Below are positions 17,193 through 26,335 of a stretch of DNA of 55,961 bases, one piece after another. The stretch is from Flavobacteriaceae bacterium (GTDB taxonomy: Bacteria > Bacteroidota > Bacteroidia > Flavobacteriales > Flavobacteriaceae): assembly GCA_018646605.1 (NCBI GenBank), contig JABGUL010000025.1, positions 1 to 55,961 on the forward strand, written 5' to 3'. The notes beneath the pieces are model-generated. The model was not told the origin of the DNA and did not search any database. It saw nothing but the letters and a program-made list of their open reading frames with translations. Every line of letters begins with the position of its first letter. The stretch's first letter is position 1. A program made the position numbers and the translations under genes.

Positions 17193-20042
17193 ATGCCAAA
17201 AGTAAACTCTATCAAAAGTATTTTAGTTATTGGATCTGGACCTATAATCATTGGTCAGGCCTGTGAATTTGATTATTCCGGATCTCAGGCCCTACGATCC
17301 TTAAGAGAAGATGGAATTGAAACTATTTTGATCAATTCCAATCCTGCCACTATCATGACAGATCCAACTATGGCGGATCATGTATATCTTAAACCCCTCA
17401 ATACAAAGTCAATCATTGAGATACTTAAGAAGCATAAAGTTGATGCTGTTTTGCCAACAATGGGGGGGCAAACAGCACTTAATTTATGTATTGAAGCTGA
17501 TGAGAAAGGAATCTGGAAAGACTTTGGTGTTGAAATCATAGGGGTAGACATCGATGCGATTAATATTACAGAAGATCGTGAGAAGTTTCGCGAGTTGATG
17601 CTCGAAATTGGAATTCCAATGGCACCTCAAGCTACAGCCAATTCATTTTTAAAAGGAAAAGAGATTGCCCAAGAATTTGGATTTCCACTAGTAATTAGGG
17701 CTTCTTTTACGCTTGGAGGTGACGGTGCATCTATTGTATACAAAGAACAAGATTTTGACGAATTGTTAACTCGTGGATTGGAAATTTCTCCCATTCATGA
17801 AGTTATGATTGATAAAGCTTTAATTGGATGGAAAGAATATGAATTAGAGTTGCTTAGAGACTCTAATGACAATGTTGTAATTATATGTTCTATTGAAAAC
17901 ATGGACCCTATGGGAATCCATACTGGTGATTCTATCACAGTAGCTCCTTCAATGACCTTGAGTGATAAGACATATCAACGAATGCGTGATATGGCAATTC
18001 ACATGATGCGCAGTATCGGAGATTTTGCTGGGGGTTGTAACGTTCAGTTTGCTGTTAGTCCAGATGATAAAGAAGACATTATAGCGATAGAGATTAACCC
18101 ACGTGTATCTCGATCTTCAGCGCTTGCTAGTAAAGCAACAGGGTATCCAATTGCAAAAATAGCAGCTAAATTAGCTTTAGGATATCACTTGGATGAGTTG
18201 AATAATCAAATTACCAAATCTACGTCTGCTTTATTTGAACCCACATTAGATTATGTAATTGTTAAGATACCACGATGGAATTTTGATAAGTTTGAGGGTA
18301 GCGATAGAGAGTTAGGTCTTCAAATGAAAGCCGTTGGTGAGGTGATGGGAATCGGACGATGTTTTCAAGAAGCATTGCACAAAGCAACTCAGTCACTTGA
18401 AATTAAAAGAAATGGCTTAGGAGCCGACGGAAAAGGCTATAAAGACTACGATCAAATTTTGAGTAAATTAAAACATGCCAGTTGGGATCGTGTTTTTGTA
18501 ATATATGATGCAATTGAAATTGGCATCCCATTGTCAAGAATTCATGAAATCACTAAAATCGACATGTGGTTTCTTAGACAATACGAGCAGCTACATCAAT
18601 TAAAACAAGAAGTTTCAACCTATAAAATTGATGGGATTGACAGAGACCTTCTTTTGGAGGCTAAACAAAAAGGGTATGGTGACCGCCAAATAGCTCATAT
18701 GTTAGGTTGTTTAGAGAGTGAAGTTTATAGTAAGCGAAAAGAACTTAATATAAACCGAGTCTACAAATTAGTAGATACCTGTGCTGCTGAATTTGAAGCA
18801 AAGACACCTTACTATTATTCTACTTTTGAAAGTGAAGTTGTATCTAAAGAGGGTGTGACTTATACCCATAATGAAAGTGTTGTAACTGATAAAAAGAAAA
18901 TCATTGTCTTGGGTTCAGGTCCAAATAGAATAGGGCAGGGGATAGAGTTTGATTACTGTTGTGTGCATGGAGTTTTAGCTGCTGCTGAATGTGGATATGA
19001 AACGATTATGATCAACTGTAATCCTGAAACTGTTTCTACAGATTTTGATACAGCAGATAAGTTATATTTTGAACCCGTATTTTGGGAACACATATTCGAT
19101 ATCATTCAGCATGAAAAGCCAGAAGGAGTAATCGTACAACTAGGAGGACAAACAGCTCTTAAGTTGGCTGAAAAGTTAGATCGTTATGGAATCAAAATTA
19201 TAGGGACAAGTTTTAAATCTCTTGATTTAGCAGAAGACCGCGGAAGTTTTTCAACCCTTCTTAAAGATAATGATATTCCTTTTCCAGAATTTGGAGTGGC
19301 TCAAACTGCAGATCAGGCCATTGAATTGGCAGACGGGTTAGATTTTCCAATTTTAGTTCGTCCATCATATGTACTAGGAGGACAAGGAATGAAAATTGTT
19401 ATCAACAAGAAAGAATTGGAAGCGCATGTAGTTGATTTACTTCAAAAAATACCAAATAATAAATTACTTTTAGACCATTATTTGGATGGTGCCATTGAGT
19501 GTGAAGCAGATGCAATCTGTGATGGTGAAAATGTTTATATTATTGGGATCATGGAACATATTGAGCCCTGTGGAATCCACTCTGGGGACTCTAATGCAAC
19601 ACTGCCTGTTTTTAATATAGGAGAGTATGTGTTGCAACAGATAAAAGACCACACCAAAAAAATTGCATTAGCACTAAATACAGTTGGCTTGATAAACATT
19701 CAATATGCTGTAAAAGATGAAAAAGTATATGTTATTGAAGCAAATCCACGTGCTTCGAGAACGGTTCCTTTCATTGCAAAAGCGTATAATGAGCCTTATG
19801 TAAACTATGCTACCAAAGTGATGTTAGGTGAAAAGAAAGTAACAGATTTTAATTTCAATCCTCAACTAAAAGGATATGCAATCAAGCAACCCGTATTTTC
19901 TTTTAATAAGTTCCCTAATGTAAACAAGCAATTGGGGCCAGAAATGAAAAGTACAGGGGAAAGCATTCTCTTCATTGATAGTCTTAAAGATGATGAATTT
20001 TATAATCTTTATTCTAGAAGAAAAATGTATTTGACAAAATAA
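17193..20042 (+). CDS. carB: Carbamoyl-phosphate synthase large subunit, lacking the allosteric domain
   Basis: A 949-aa CarB that makes carbamoyl phosphate for pyrimidines and arginine from bicarbonate, ammonia (from CarA) and two ATP. The first ATP-grasp half begins with VLVIGSGPIIIGQACEFDYS-like sequence and holds SFTLGGDGASIV and IEINPRVSRSSALASKATG. The second half has VLGSGPNRIGQGIEFDY, PSYVLGGQGM and IEANPRASRTVPF. The E. coli protein is 1073 aa; here only about 25 residues follow the GPEMKSTGES motif, so the whole C-terminal MGS-like domain that binds UMP and ornithine is absent. Flavobacterial CarB proteins commonly end this way, so it is not a truncation by mutation. The carA gene is not in the window. 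Promoter: a near-match TATATTTA lies just upstream, after the rpmH terminator. Confidence 0.97.
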   Translation: MPKVNSIKSILVIGSGPIIIGQACEFDYSGSQALRSLREDGIETILINSNPATIMTDPTMADHVYLKPLNTKSIIEILKKHKVDAVLPTMGGQTALNLCIEADEKGIWKDFGVEIIGVDIDAINITEDREKFRELMLEIGIPMAPQATANSFLKGKEIAQEFGFPLVIRASFTLGGDGASIVYKEQDFDELLTRGLEISPIHEVMIDKALIGWKEYELELLRDSNDNVVIICSIENMDPMGIHTGDSITVAPSMTLSDKTYQRMRDMAIHMMRSIGDFAGGCNVQFAVSPDDKEDIIAIEINPRVSRSSALASKATGYPIAKIAAKLALGYHLDELNNQITKSTSALFEPTLDYVIVKIPRWNFDKFEGSDRELGLQMKAVGEVMGIGRCFQEALHKATQSLEIKRNGLGADGKGYKDYDQILSKLKHASWDRVFVIYDAIEIGIPLSRIHEITKIDMWFLRQYEQLHQLKQEVSTYKIDGIDRDLLLEAKQKGYGDRQIAHMLGCLESEVYSKRKELNINRVYKLVDTCAAEFEAKTPYYYSTFESEVVSKEGVTYTHNESVVTDKKKIIVLGSGPNRIGQGIEFDYCCVHGVLAAAECGYETIMINCNPETVSTDFDTADKLYFEPVFWEHIFDIIQHEKPEGVIVQLGGQTALKLAEKLDRYGIKIIGTSFKSLDLAEDRGSFSTLLKDNDIPFPEFGVAQTADQAIELADGLDFPILVRPSYVLGGQGMKIVINKKELEAHVVDLLQKIPNNKLLLDHYLDGAIECEADAICDGENVYIIGIMEHIEPCGIHSGDSNATLPVFNIGEYVLQQIKDHTKKIALALNTVGLINIQYAVKDEKVYVIEANPRASRTVPFIAKAYNEPYVNYATKVMLGEKKVTDFNFNPQLKGYAIKQPVFSFNKFPNVNKQLGPEMKSTGESILFIDSLKDDEFYNLYSRRKMYLTK

Positions 20043-20073
20043 TTTAAATTGCATAGTTTTACAAAAACAAACA

Positions 20074-20568
20074 ATGAGATTGAATAAGGAAGAAATGAGA
20101 GTTGTTTTAGGGCTTGTATTGATAGCTCTTATTACAAGACTATTGCCACACCCCCCAAATTTTGCTCCAATTACGAGTATTGCACTTTTTACGGGATTTC
20201 ATTTTGTGAATAAAAGATTGGCTTTATTCATTCCTTTATTATGTATGTTTTTGACAGATCTCTATTTAGGTGTTCATTCTTTAATGCCTATAATCTATTT
20301 ATCATTTGTTTTGATTTCAATGTTAGGACTTAAAGCAAAATCAATTTCATTTGGAACTGTATTGACAGCTTCAACCTTATTTTTTTTCATAAGTAACCTA
20401 GGAGTTTGGTATTTTTATTATCCTACTAATTGGGCTGGATTGAGCAGTTGTTTCATTTTAGCCATTCCCTTTTTTATTAATTCATTAATGGGTGATCTTT
20501 TCTATACTTCTGTCTTGCAATTCTCTTTTGATAAACTCAAACAATCTTCCTTTACTACAATAAAATAG
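20074..20568 (+). CDS. DUF6580 family membrane protein, putative transporter
   Basis: A 164-aa integral membrane protein with about five hydrophobic helices and the family features LLPHPPNFAPITSIALFTG near the N-terminus, FFISNLGVWYFYYP, and FFINSLMGDLFYT near the C-terminus. DUF6580 is described as a putative transport protein, and its shape (five to six helices, small, no ATPase) resembles vitamin-binding S components. It starts 31 nt after carB and ends just before the cobalamin riboswitch. The riboswitch controls the next gene, not this one, so a cobalamin link is suggested only by neighbourhood. Confidence 0.75.
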   Translation: MRLNKEEMRVVLGLVLIALITRLLPHPPNFAPITSIALFTGFHFVNKRLALFIPLLCMFLTDLYLGVHSLMPIIYLSFVLISMLGLKAKSISFGTVLTASTLFFFISNLGVWYFYYPTNWAGLSSCFILAIPFFINSLMGDLFYTSVLQFSFDKLKQSSFTTIK

Positions 20569-20582
20569 TTTTATCTTTCCCA

Positions 20583-20742
20583 TGAAGGTTTTTGTAAAAT
20601 GATGAAAAGGGAATTTGGTTCAAATCCAAAGCTGTACCCGCAACTGTAAGCTTAGTTTAATATAAACACTTCAATCTGTTCTTTGCCACTATCATTGTTT
20701 GATGGGAAGGTTGATTGAAGATGCAAGCCAGGAGACCTGCCT
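20583..20742 (+). ncRNA. Cobalamin (B12) riboswitch
   Basis: The leader of the BtuB-like gene holds the cobalamin riboswitch signature in order: AAAAGGGAA followed by GGT (about 20605-20618), AATCCAAAGCTGTACCCGC with CAACTGTAAG (20623-20650), GCCACT (about 20683), and the closing AAGCCAGGAGACCTGCC (20724-20740). The B12 box core is fully readable. Binding of adenosyl- or other cobalamin should reduce expression of the receptor gene that starts at 20803. The boundaries are set by the conserved blocks and may be off by 10-20 nt. The match leaves little room for another element. Confidence 0.93.
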
Positions 20743-20802
20743 TTGTTATAATCGGTTTTAGACTTCGGGAAAAAGGTCAGTAAAACACATCTTAATATAT
20801 AA

Positions 20803-22659
20803 ATGAATCAATTTTTGAGTTTTATTTGTTTCACTTTGGTGAGTATCCCTCTCTTTGGTCAACAAAATAATGTTTTAGATACGCTAACAACGAACACGAA
20901 ACAATTAGATGAGGTAGTGGTAAGTGATTCAAGGTTTCCTCTAAAGCGATCCCAATCAGGAAAGCCTATCATTAAAATTGATTCAAAAACAATCTCTAAC
21001 TTTCAAGGGTTAGGTATAAGTGCCTTGCTAAAAGGCTACGCGGGTGTTGAAATTATTGGAAGTCAAACCTATTCAGGCCAAAATAAAACGGTCTCTTTAA
21101 GAGGGGGTAGAAATCGTCAGGTATTGATTTTAATAGATGGGGTTCGTGTTTCTGATCCTTCCAGAATTGATAATGATTTTAATTTAAACTTTCTCAGCCT
21201 TGATCAGATAGAATCTATTGAAATTATGAAAGGGGCTGCTAGTTCACTTTATGGAAGTGCTGCGGCTACAGGAGTTATTAATATTATAACTAAAAAAGCA
21301 GCTGCCGGTTTTAATGTAAATCTTCAAAGTAGCATGGGTTCAGATAGTGATCAATCATCTAAACGAGGATTTAACTTTTTTAAAAATGCCCTCCAGGTAA
21401 GTCAAGGAGGAGAAAGTTTTAAGACTAAGGCATATTTTTCTAATCATTTTACGAATGGAATGAGTGCCGTAATAGGCCCTGAAGTTGATCCTTTTTCACA
21501 CACTAATTATGGTGCCTCATTAAATTTTAAAGGAGACAGTAAGTTTTCTGTAAATGCTGGATTTGACAGCTCTCATATTACTTCAGATTATGATAATAAC
21601 TTTCCCATTGAAGATGCTGATTTTCAGTTAATCACAACGATGGATCGTTTTAATATTAATCCAAATTTTAACTACAAAAATGGAGGTGCATCACTCCAAT
21701 TCGGCTATCAAAAGGTAAAACGAGATTTTAAAAGTGATTATCCATTTGAAACAGAAGCAGAAAACAGTCAGCTTGAGTTATTTAATAAATATGCTTTTGG
21801 AACTCGATTTTATACAGTTGTTGGAGGGCTTTTTCAAAAAAACTATGCTACTTATGAAAAAAGCCAACCTACGACGCAAACAGATGTTTTTGCCAATGTA
21901 GTGGCTGTGCTATCGGATCGCTCTAGAATTAATGTAGGTGGACGATTAAGTGGTCACAATACGTATGGATCCAATTTCACCTACAGTATAAATCCCTCAT
22001 ACCAGTTGATTAAAACACCTTCGAATTCACTAAAGCTTTTAGCAGCTCTAAGTACCGCATATATTGCTCCTAGTCTTTATCAACTTTATGATCCTTATTC
22101 TGGGAATAGTGAACTTAAACCCGAGGAGAATCAATCTTTTGAGTTTGGCTTTGTTTTAAATAGTTCGGAATGGGAAATATCTTCTACTTATTTTCAGCGT
22201 GTTGAAGATCCTTCATTGATTTATGATTTATCAACATATCGTTATGAAAATGCCAATGAAAATGCAAGGTATAATGGAGTTGAAGCACAAATTTCAGGAT
22301 CTTTTAGTGATAAAATAAAAATTAATAATCAGCTTACCTTTACACAAACTAAGAATGGAGATTTACGTTATTTACCTAGGTTTTCATCCCAAACACAAAT
22401 TTCCTATGATTTTCATGCTCAATGGCAAACGAATTTAAGTTTTCAGGCTATTGGGGAACGTTTTGGTCTTGATAATGAAACTCTTTTAAGTGCATACCAA
22501 CTGCTGAATTTTAGTTTGCAGTATACTTTTAGGAAAACACCACTTAGATTATTTCTTCAAGCTACAAACCTGTTGAATGTTACTTATGTTGAAATTGAAA
22601 ATTATACAACAAGAGGAAGAAATGTATTGGGTGGTTTTACTTTACGTTTACCTTACTAA
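20803..22659 (+). CDS. btuB: TonB-dependent vitamin B12 receptor, BtuB-like
   Basis: A 618-aa outer-membrane receptor. It has a signal peptide (about residues 1-19, ending at FGQ), a TonB box at LDEVVVSDSRF (about 35), a plug domain (about 45-165) with SLRGGRNRQVLILIDGVR and LDQIESIEIMKGAASSLYGS, and a beta barrel ending in an aromatic-rich strand (GGFTLRLPY). It carries out energy-driven uptake, here of cobalamin, because the cobalamin riboswitch lies in its leader. No further B12 transport or salvage gene follows; the next gene is on the other strand. The last 23 nt of coding sequence overlap the end of the S41 protease gene. Confidence 0.92.
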   Translation: MNQFLSFICFTLVSIPLFGQQNNVLDTLTTNTKQLDEVVVSDSRFPLKRSQSGKPIIKIDSKTISNFQGLGISALLKGYAGVEIIGSQTYSGQNKTVSLRGGRNRQVLILIDGVRVSDPSRIDNDFNLNFLSLDQIESIEIMKGAASSLYGSAAATGVINIITKKAAAGFNVNLQSSMGSDSDQSSKRGFNFFKNALQVSQGGESFKTKAYFSNHFTNGMSAVIGPEVDPFSHTNYGASLNFKGDSKFSVNAGFDSSHITSDYDNNFPIEDADFQLITTMDRFNINPNFNYKNGGASLQFGYQKVKRDFKSDYPFETEAENSQLELFNKYAFGTRFYTVVGGLFQKNYATYEKSQPTTQTDVFANVVAVLSDRSRINVGGRLSGHNTYGSNFTYSINPSYQLIKTPSNSLKLLAALSTAYIAPSLYQLYDPYSGNSELKPEENQSFEFGFVLNSSEWEISSTYFQRVEDPSLIYDLSTYRYENANENARYNGVEAQISGSFSDKIKINNQLTFTQTKNGDLRYLPRFSSQTQISYDFHAQWQTNLSFQAIGERFGLDNETLLSAYQLLNFSLQYTFRKTPLRLFLQATNLLNVTYVEIENYTTRGRNVLGGFTLRLPY

Positions 22660-24154
22660 GAATTGAGCTAAGATCTTTATCCACAATCATTTTTTGACGT
22701 TTTAAAAGCAAAGGATCTTGAATTAAAAGAGATCGATTCCATGTTGCTTGTCCATAACTCTGTTTTGCAGATCCAGATATTATGTTCAAAGCAGCAGAAA
22801 GATATGTTTCTTCAACATCGCCTAAAACTCCCAGGTTTCTAATGTCTTCTTCTATTTCAACTGTTGGTTCAAGTCCATTTGTATAATCTGCAAAACCTTC
22901 ACTGTTGGCAATTTTTAAGACAATGGGTTGCATGGCATAGGTATGATCAGGATTCTTTGTTCTCTCTTGATTGTTGACGTAATCATATACAGTGATAGAC
23001 CCAACATTTTTTCCAACCGTTTGTTCTCCAATTTGAATTACTTCAATAAAAGGTGCAAGGCCATTTATTAAAAGTTCACTAGCAGAAGCCGATTCAGAAG
23101 TGGTTAGGACAAAAAGTCTATTGAGGTTCATTGTATTAATTGCTTCCCCATCTGATAGGACACTTACAAAACGATCTATTTGACTTTCACTACCAAAATT
23201 TTCTTTAAAATAAGTGTTGAGTTTAGCATTCCATTCTTCTTTGGCAAAAATTTGATTACTGAATTGCCCAGTAATCATACTAGCCAATTCTACACAGTTT
23301 CTCACAGATCCTCCTCCATTATACCTAAGGTCTAAAATTAAGTCAGTGACATTTTGACTTTTAAATTCAGCAAAAATTTGATTTAGATTACTGCTTTTGG
23401 AGGCTACAAATTGATTATACATCAAGTACCCTACTTTTCCAGCATCTACATCAATTGTTTTATAAAGTTGAACAGGGTTTGTTTCAAAGTTTTCTTCTTT
23501 GGTAAGCTCTACAACCACACCATTTCCTGTTAATGTCCCATTTTGGATTTCAGCCATGTTTAGGGAGTAAGTTAAGGCATCACCAAACAGCAAAGATCTA
23601 TAATTGTTTGCTGTAAGGGTAGTTCCATTTACACCAATAAAAACATCTCCTCTTTTGATGTTTTTGTTTTCTGCATCAGAGCCTTCAAGAATATATTTTA
23701 CAACGCCAATCACTTCTACACAGTTTGAACAGGCATATAAAAGACTAAATTCAACACCATTTGAAGCAAAAATACCTTGCAATGAATTTTCTAACTCAAG
23801 ATAGTCATCTTGAATCCAACTAAAACGATCGTCAGGATGATTTAAGAAATCAAAAAATGCTTCAGGATCAGAATTTTCACTAATGAATTGAGCATAAGCC
23901 TTAGCATCTTCTACTTTTGAATCTGCAAGATCAGTGACTTCTTCTTGCCAGTAATAAAATTCATTCAAACCTTTCCAAACAAAATCACTGATTTGTAAAT
24001 CACCCTCAAGGCTTATGGCTGTGTCGTCTGTATCTAAATTACTAGTCGTGGTTTCTTCATCTATAGCTTCCGTACTGCAACTTTGGGCAATGAAAAATAG
24101 AATTCCAATGACAAAGTGATTAAAAGGGTAGTATTTTGATTCAGAGAATTTCAT
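22637..24154 (-). CDS. S41 (C-terminal processing type) peptidase lipoprotein
   Basis: A 505-aa exported lipoprotein with lipobox FIAQSC (Cys26) and an S41/tail-specific protease domain. A PDZ-like region lies at about residues 140-210, with KNIKRGDVFIGVNGTTLTANNYRS. The catalytic core has DLILDLRYNGGGSVRNCVEL, the serine in SASASELLINGL (about 356) and the general-base lysine in GEQTVGKNVGS (about 381). It probably degrades or trims envelope proteins. Its 3' end overlaps the end of the btuB-like gene by 23 nt in the opposite direction, and it is divergent from ECF sigma module 2. The substrate is unknown. All catalytic residues are present. Confidence 0.9.
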   Translation of the reverse strand: MKFSESKYYPFNHFVIGILFFIAQSCSTEAIDEETTTSNLDTDDTAISLEGDLQISDFVWKGLNEFYYWQEEVTDLADSKVEDAKAYAQFISENSDPEAFFDFLNHPDDRFSWIQDDYLELENSLQGIFASNGVEFSLLYACSNCVEVIGVVKYILEGSDAENKNIKRGDVFIGVNGTTLTANNYRSLLFGDALTYSLNMAEIQNGTLTGNGVVVELTKEENFETNPVQLYKTIDVDAGKVGYLMYNQFVASKSSNLNQIFAEFKSQNVTDLILDLRYNGGGSVRNCVELASMITGQFSNQIFAKEEWNAKLNTYFKENFGSESQIDRFVSVLSDGEAINTMNLNRLFVLTTSESASASELLINGLAPFIEVIQIGEQTVGKNVGSITVYDYVNNQERTKNPDHTYAMQPIVLKIANSEGFADYTNGLEPTVEIEEDIRNLGVLGDVEETYLSAALNIISGSAKQSYGQATWNRSLLIQDPLLLKRQKMIVDKDLSSILSKVNVK

Positions 24155-24276
24155 ACTGATTCATCTAGTAAAAGGGTTAAAATACAAAGTTAGTCAAATT
24201 GTCCTATTTATTAATTTTTTTATTTGGCTGTAACAAAATACCGAGTAAATTCGTCATTAAGGTATAAACAAAGAAT

Positions 24277-24795
24277 GTGCAGTTGATAGCCGACCAACAA
24301 TTTTTAGATCAAATCCAAGCAATGCGAGATAAAATCTTCCGTATAACAAAGCGGATGCTTGTATCTCAAGAAGAAGCTGAAGATGCTACTCAAGATGTTA
24401 TTGTAAAATTGTGGAGTCTTGGAAGTGAAAAAAGGGATCGATATAAAAGTATGGAAGCGTATACTGTAACAATGGCAAAAAACTATTGTTTAGATCGACT
24501 AAAATCCAAGCAAGCTCAAGTGCTTTCTTTTGATGATTCGATTCGAGTGCCTAAAACTTTATCATTACAGAAGGAAATTGAATTAACTGACGAATTGAAT
24601 TGGGTGACCCAATTGATCGACCAGCTTCCTGAAAAAGAAAAAATGATAATTCAATTACGCGAGATAGAGCATTATGATTTTGATCAAATTGCTACTATAC
24701 TAGAAATCCCAGAGGGAACCGTTAGGGTTTATTTATCTAGGATTAGAAAAAAGTTAAGAAAACAATTTTTAGAAATTCAGAATCATGGATTATAA
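24277..24795 (+). CDS. ECF-family RNA polymerase sigma factor (module 2)
   Basis: A 172-aa ECF sigma factor with region 2 (EEAEDATQDVIVKLW, then AYTVTMAKNYCLDRLKS) and region 4 (LPEKEKMIIQLREIEHYDFD, then IATILEIPEGTVRVYLSRIRKKL). The first ATG in frame is at 24322, which would remove the start of region 2. The start must therefore be GTG 24277 or TTG 24283; GTG is preferred. The gene overlaps the following membrane-protein gene by 11 nt, which suggests translational coupling. The downstream DUF4252 genes complete a module often seen in flavobacteria. It is similar in type to the sigma factor at 5265-5807, but the partner genes differ. Confidence 0.92.
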   Translation: MQLIADQQFLDQIQAMRDKIFRITKRMLVSQEEAEDATQDVIVKLWSLGSEKRDRYKSMEAYTVTMAKNYCLDRLKSKQAQVLSFDDSIRVPKTLSLQKEIELTDELNWVTQLIDQLPEKEKMIIQLREIEHYDFDQIATILEIPEGTVRVYLSRIRKKLRKQFLEIQNHGL

Positions 24796-25213
24796 AGAAA
24801 TAAAACACCTTTTAGATCTTTATTTGGAAGGAAATACAAATTTATCCGAAGAAGAAAATTTACGTCTCTTTTTTAAATCTACTAAAGAGTTACCTCCTGA
24901 ATGGGAGTCGTTCCGAAGTTTTTTTGGATATTATGACCAAGCCAAGTTGGAACGTTACCCCCAAGAAATAACTAAAAGAAAGTCTCTTTTCAGGCCCTGG
25001 ATGGCAGCTGCTTCGTTGGTTGCAATAGTTCTTTCTCTGCAATTTTATTCGTCGAGTTTAAATGCACTCTCAACGGATCAGATGGATGCCCAAATTGCTT
25101 TTGATCAATTTAAAGACAACATGAAAAAAGTTTCATCTCGTTTAAACAAAGGAGCCAAACAAGTTTCTTACCTCGATTATTGGAATGAAACCACACAAAA
25201 ATTAATTAAATAA
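24785..25213 (+). CDS. Putative membrane anti-sigma factor of module 2
   Basis: A 142-aa protein with a cytoplasmic N-terminal part of about 75 residues, one membrane segment (about residues 75-95, PWMAAASLVAIVLSLQFYSS) and a short external helix-rich tail. The N-terminus (KHLLDLYLEGNTNLSEEENLRLFF) resembles the opening of zinc-less anti-sigma domains, where a helix binds the sigma factor. There is no HxxxCxxC motif. The 11-nt overlap with the sigma gene and the 6-nt gap to the DUF4252 gene make it part of one operon. The role is inferred from context. Confidence 0.65.
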   Translation: MDYKEIKHLLDLYLEGNTNLSEEENLRLFFKSTKELPPEWESFRSFFGYYDQAKLERYPQEITKRKSLFRPWMAAASLVAIVLSLQFYSSSLNALSTDQMDAQIAFDQFKDNMKKVSSRLNKGAKQVSYLDYWNETTQKLIK

Positions 25214-25219
25214 AAAAAA

Positions 25220-25783
25220 ATGAAAAATATAACCTTTATACTAATTGCCCTTTTTTCCACACTAGTAATGAGTGGTCAATCGATTTTTGAACGTTACGCA
25301 AATAGTGATGACGTAAGTCTGGTTTCGATCAGCCCTAAGATGTTTAAAATGTTAGGACAAATGAGTATCAATTTTGATGATCCGGAAGCCAAAGAGTATA
25401 TGGAAATGGTTTCAAGCATTAATAACTTTAAAGTTTTAATTTCTGGAAACATTGAAGTTAGCGATGAGATGTTAAAATGGGTCAAGCAACAAATTTCTTT
25501 GGAAGATCTTGAAGAACTTATGACTGTAAAAGATCAAGAAGCTGATGTTTCCTTTTATGTCAAGAGTGGAAAATCTGATGACCATGTTGAAAAGCTACTC
25601 ATGTTCGTAACGGAACACTCTGGAGGTAAAAACAATCTTGAAATTAATGGGCGCAACATAGAAGCAGTCTTGTTGCTGCTAGAAGGTGATATTGATTTAA
25701 ATAAAATATCAAAGTTGACCGATCAAATGAATCTTCCCGGAGGAAAACAATTAAAAAAGGCGCAACAAAAAAAAGCACTCTAA
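25220..25783 (+). CDS. DUF4252 protein, exported
   Basis: A 187-aa protein with a signal peptide (about residues 1-19, cut after SGQ) and a DUF4252 domain over the remainder (SIFERYANSDDVSLVSISPK, then EVSDEMLKWVKQ, then DVSFYVKSGKSDDHVEKLLM). DUF4252 proteins are small envelope proteins of Bacteroidota with no known activity; they often follow an ECF sigma and anti-sigma pair. No lipobox is present, so it should be soluble in the periplasm. The next gene starts with no gap (TAA then ATG), so the two are co-expressed. Possibly both are products or sensors of the sigma module. Confidence 0.85.
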   Translation: MKNITFILIALFSTLVMSGQSIFERYANSDDVSLVSISPKMFKMLGQMSINFDDPEAKEYMEMVSSINNFKVLISGNIEVSDEMLKWVKQQISLEDLEELMTVKDQEADVSFYVKSGKSDDHVEKLLMFVTEHSGGKNNLEINGRNIEAVLLLLEGDIDLNKISKLTDQMNLPGGKQLKKAQQKKAL

Positions 25784-26335
25784 ATGAAAAATAAATCATC
25801 TCTATGGATTTGCTTGCTTATTGGCATAGTAGTAGTTTCCTGTGACAAAAAACCAAGCCTTCAATCCTATTATGTTGATAAAATGGATGACTCATCCTTT
25901 TTGATTGTAAACCTTCCTTTACAGTTAGACAGTCTTTTTTCAGATGATTTATCCTCAAAAGAGCAACAAGCATTAAATAGTATAGATAAACTAAATTTAT
26001 TGTTTTTCAGGTCAAAGAAGGATCAAGAAGAAAAGTATCAAAATGAACTTACTAAAATTTCTACTATTTTGTCCCAAGATAAATATCAGCCCCTAATGGA
26101 TTTCAAATCGTTTGATAAAGCTCAAGGAAGTTTCTTATTTGAAGGCGATACAGACAAAGTTGAAGAAGGAATTATTTTTCTCAATTCAGCCAAAATGGGA
26201 TTTGGGGTATTGCGAATTATAGGTTCTGATATGGATCCAGGTGTGATTATGTCTTTAGCAAAAAAAGCAAATCCAGACCAAATGAAAAAACAATTTGGTT
26301 CTTCTGTTGGTGTGCTGGATGGAATCTTTGACTAA
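25784..26335 (+). CDS. DUF4252-like lipoprotein
   Basis: A 183-aa lipoprotein with signal peptide and lipobox VVVSC (Cys20). The mature part has the same layout as the preceding DUF4252 protein, with a repeated pattern of two alpha/beta halves and an N-terminal SSFLIVNLPLQLDSLF strand-helix, so the two are probably diverged paralogues from a tandem duplication. The start follows the stop of the first copy directly. The end overlaps the stop of convergent purB by 4 nt. Function unknown; one copy is soluble and one is membrane-anchored, which would let them act as a pair. Confidence 0.75.
   Translation: MKNKSSLWICLLIGIVVVSCDKKPSLQSYYVDKMDDSSFLIVNLPLQLDSLFSDDLSSKEQQALNSIDKLNLLFFRSKKDQEEKYQNELTKISTILSQDKYQPLMDFKSFDKAQGSFLFEGDTDKVEEGIIFLNSAKMGFGVLRIIGSDMDPGVIMSLAKKANPDQMKKQFGSSVGVLDGIFD

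Noticed and set aside
20743-20802. Possible terminator or second element after the cobalamin riboswitch
   Set aside because: No stable stem with a T run is seen here, so regulation is more likely at translation or by a weaker structure that I cannot fold.
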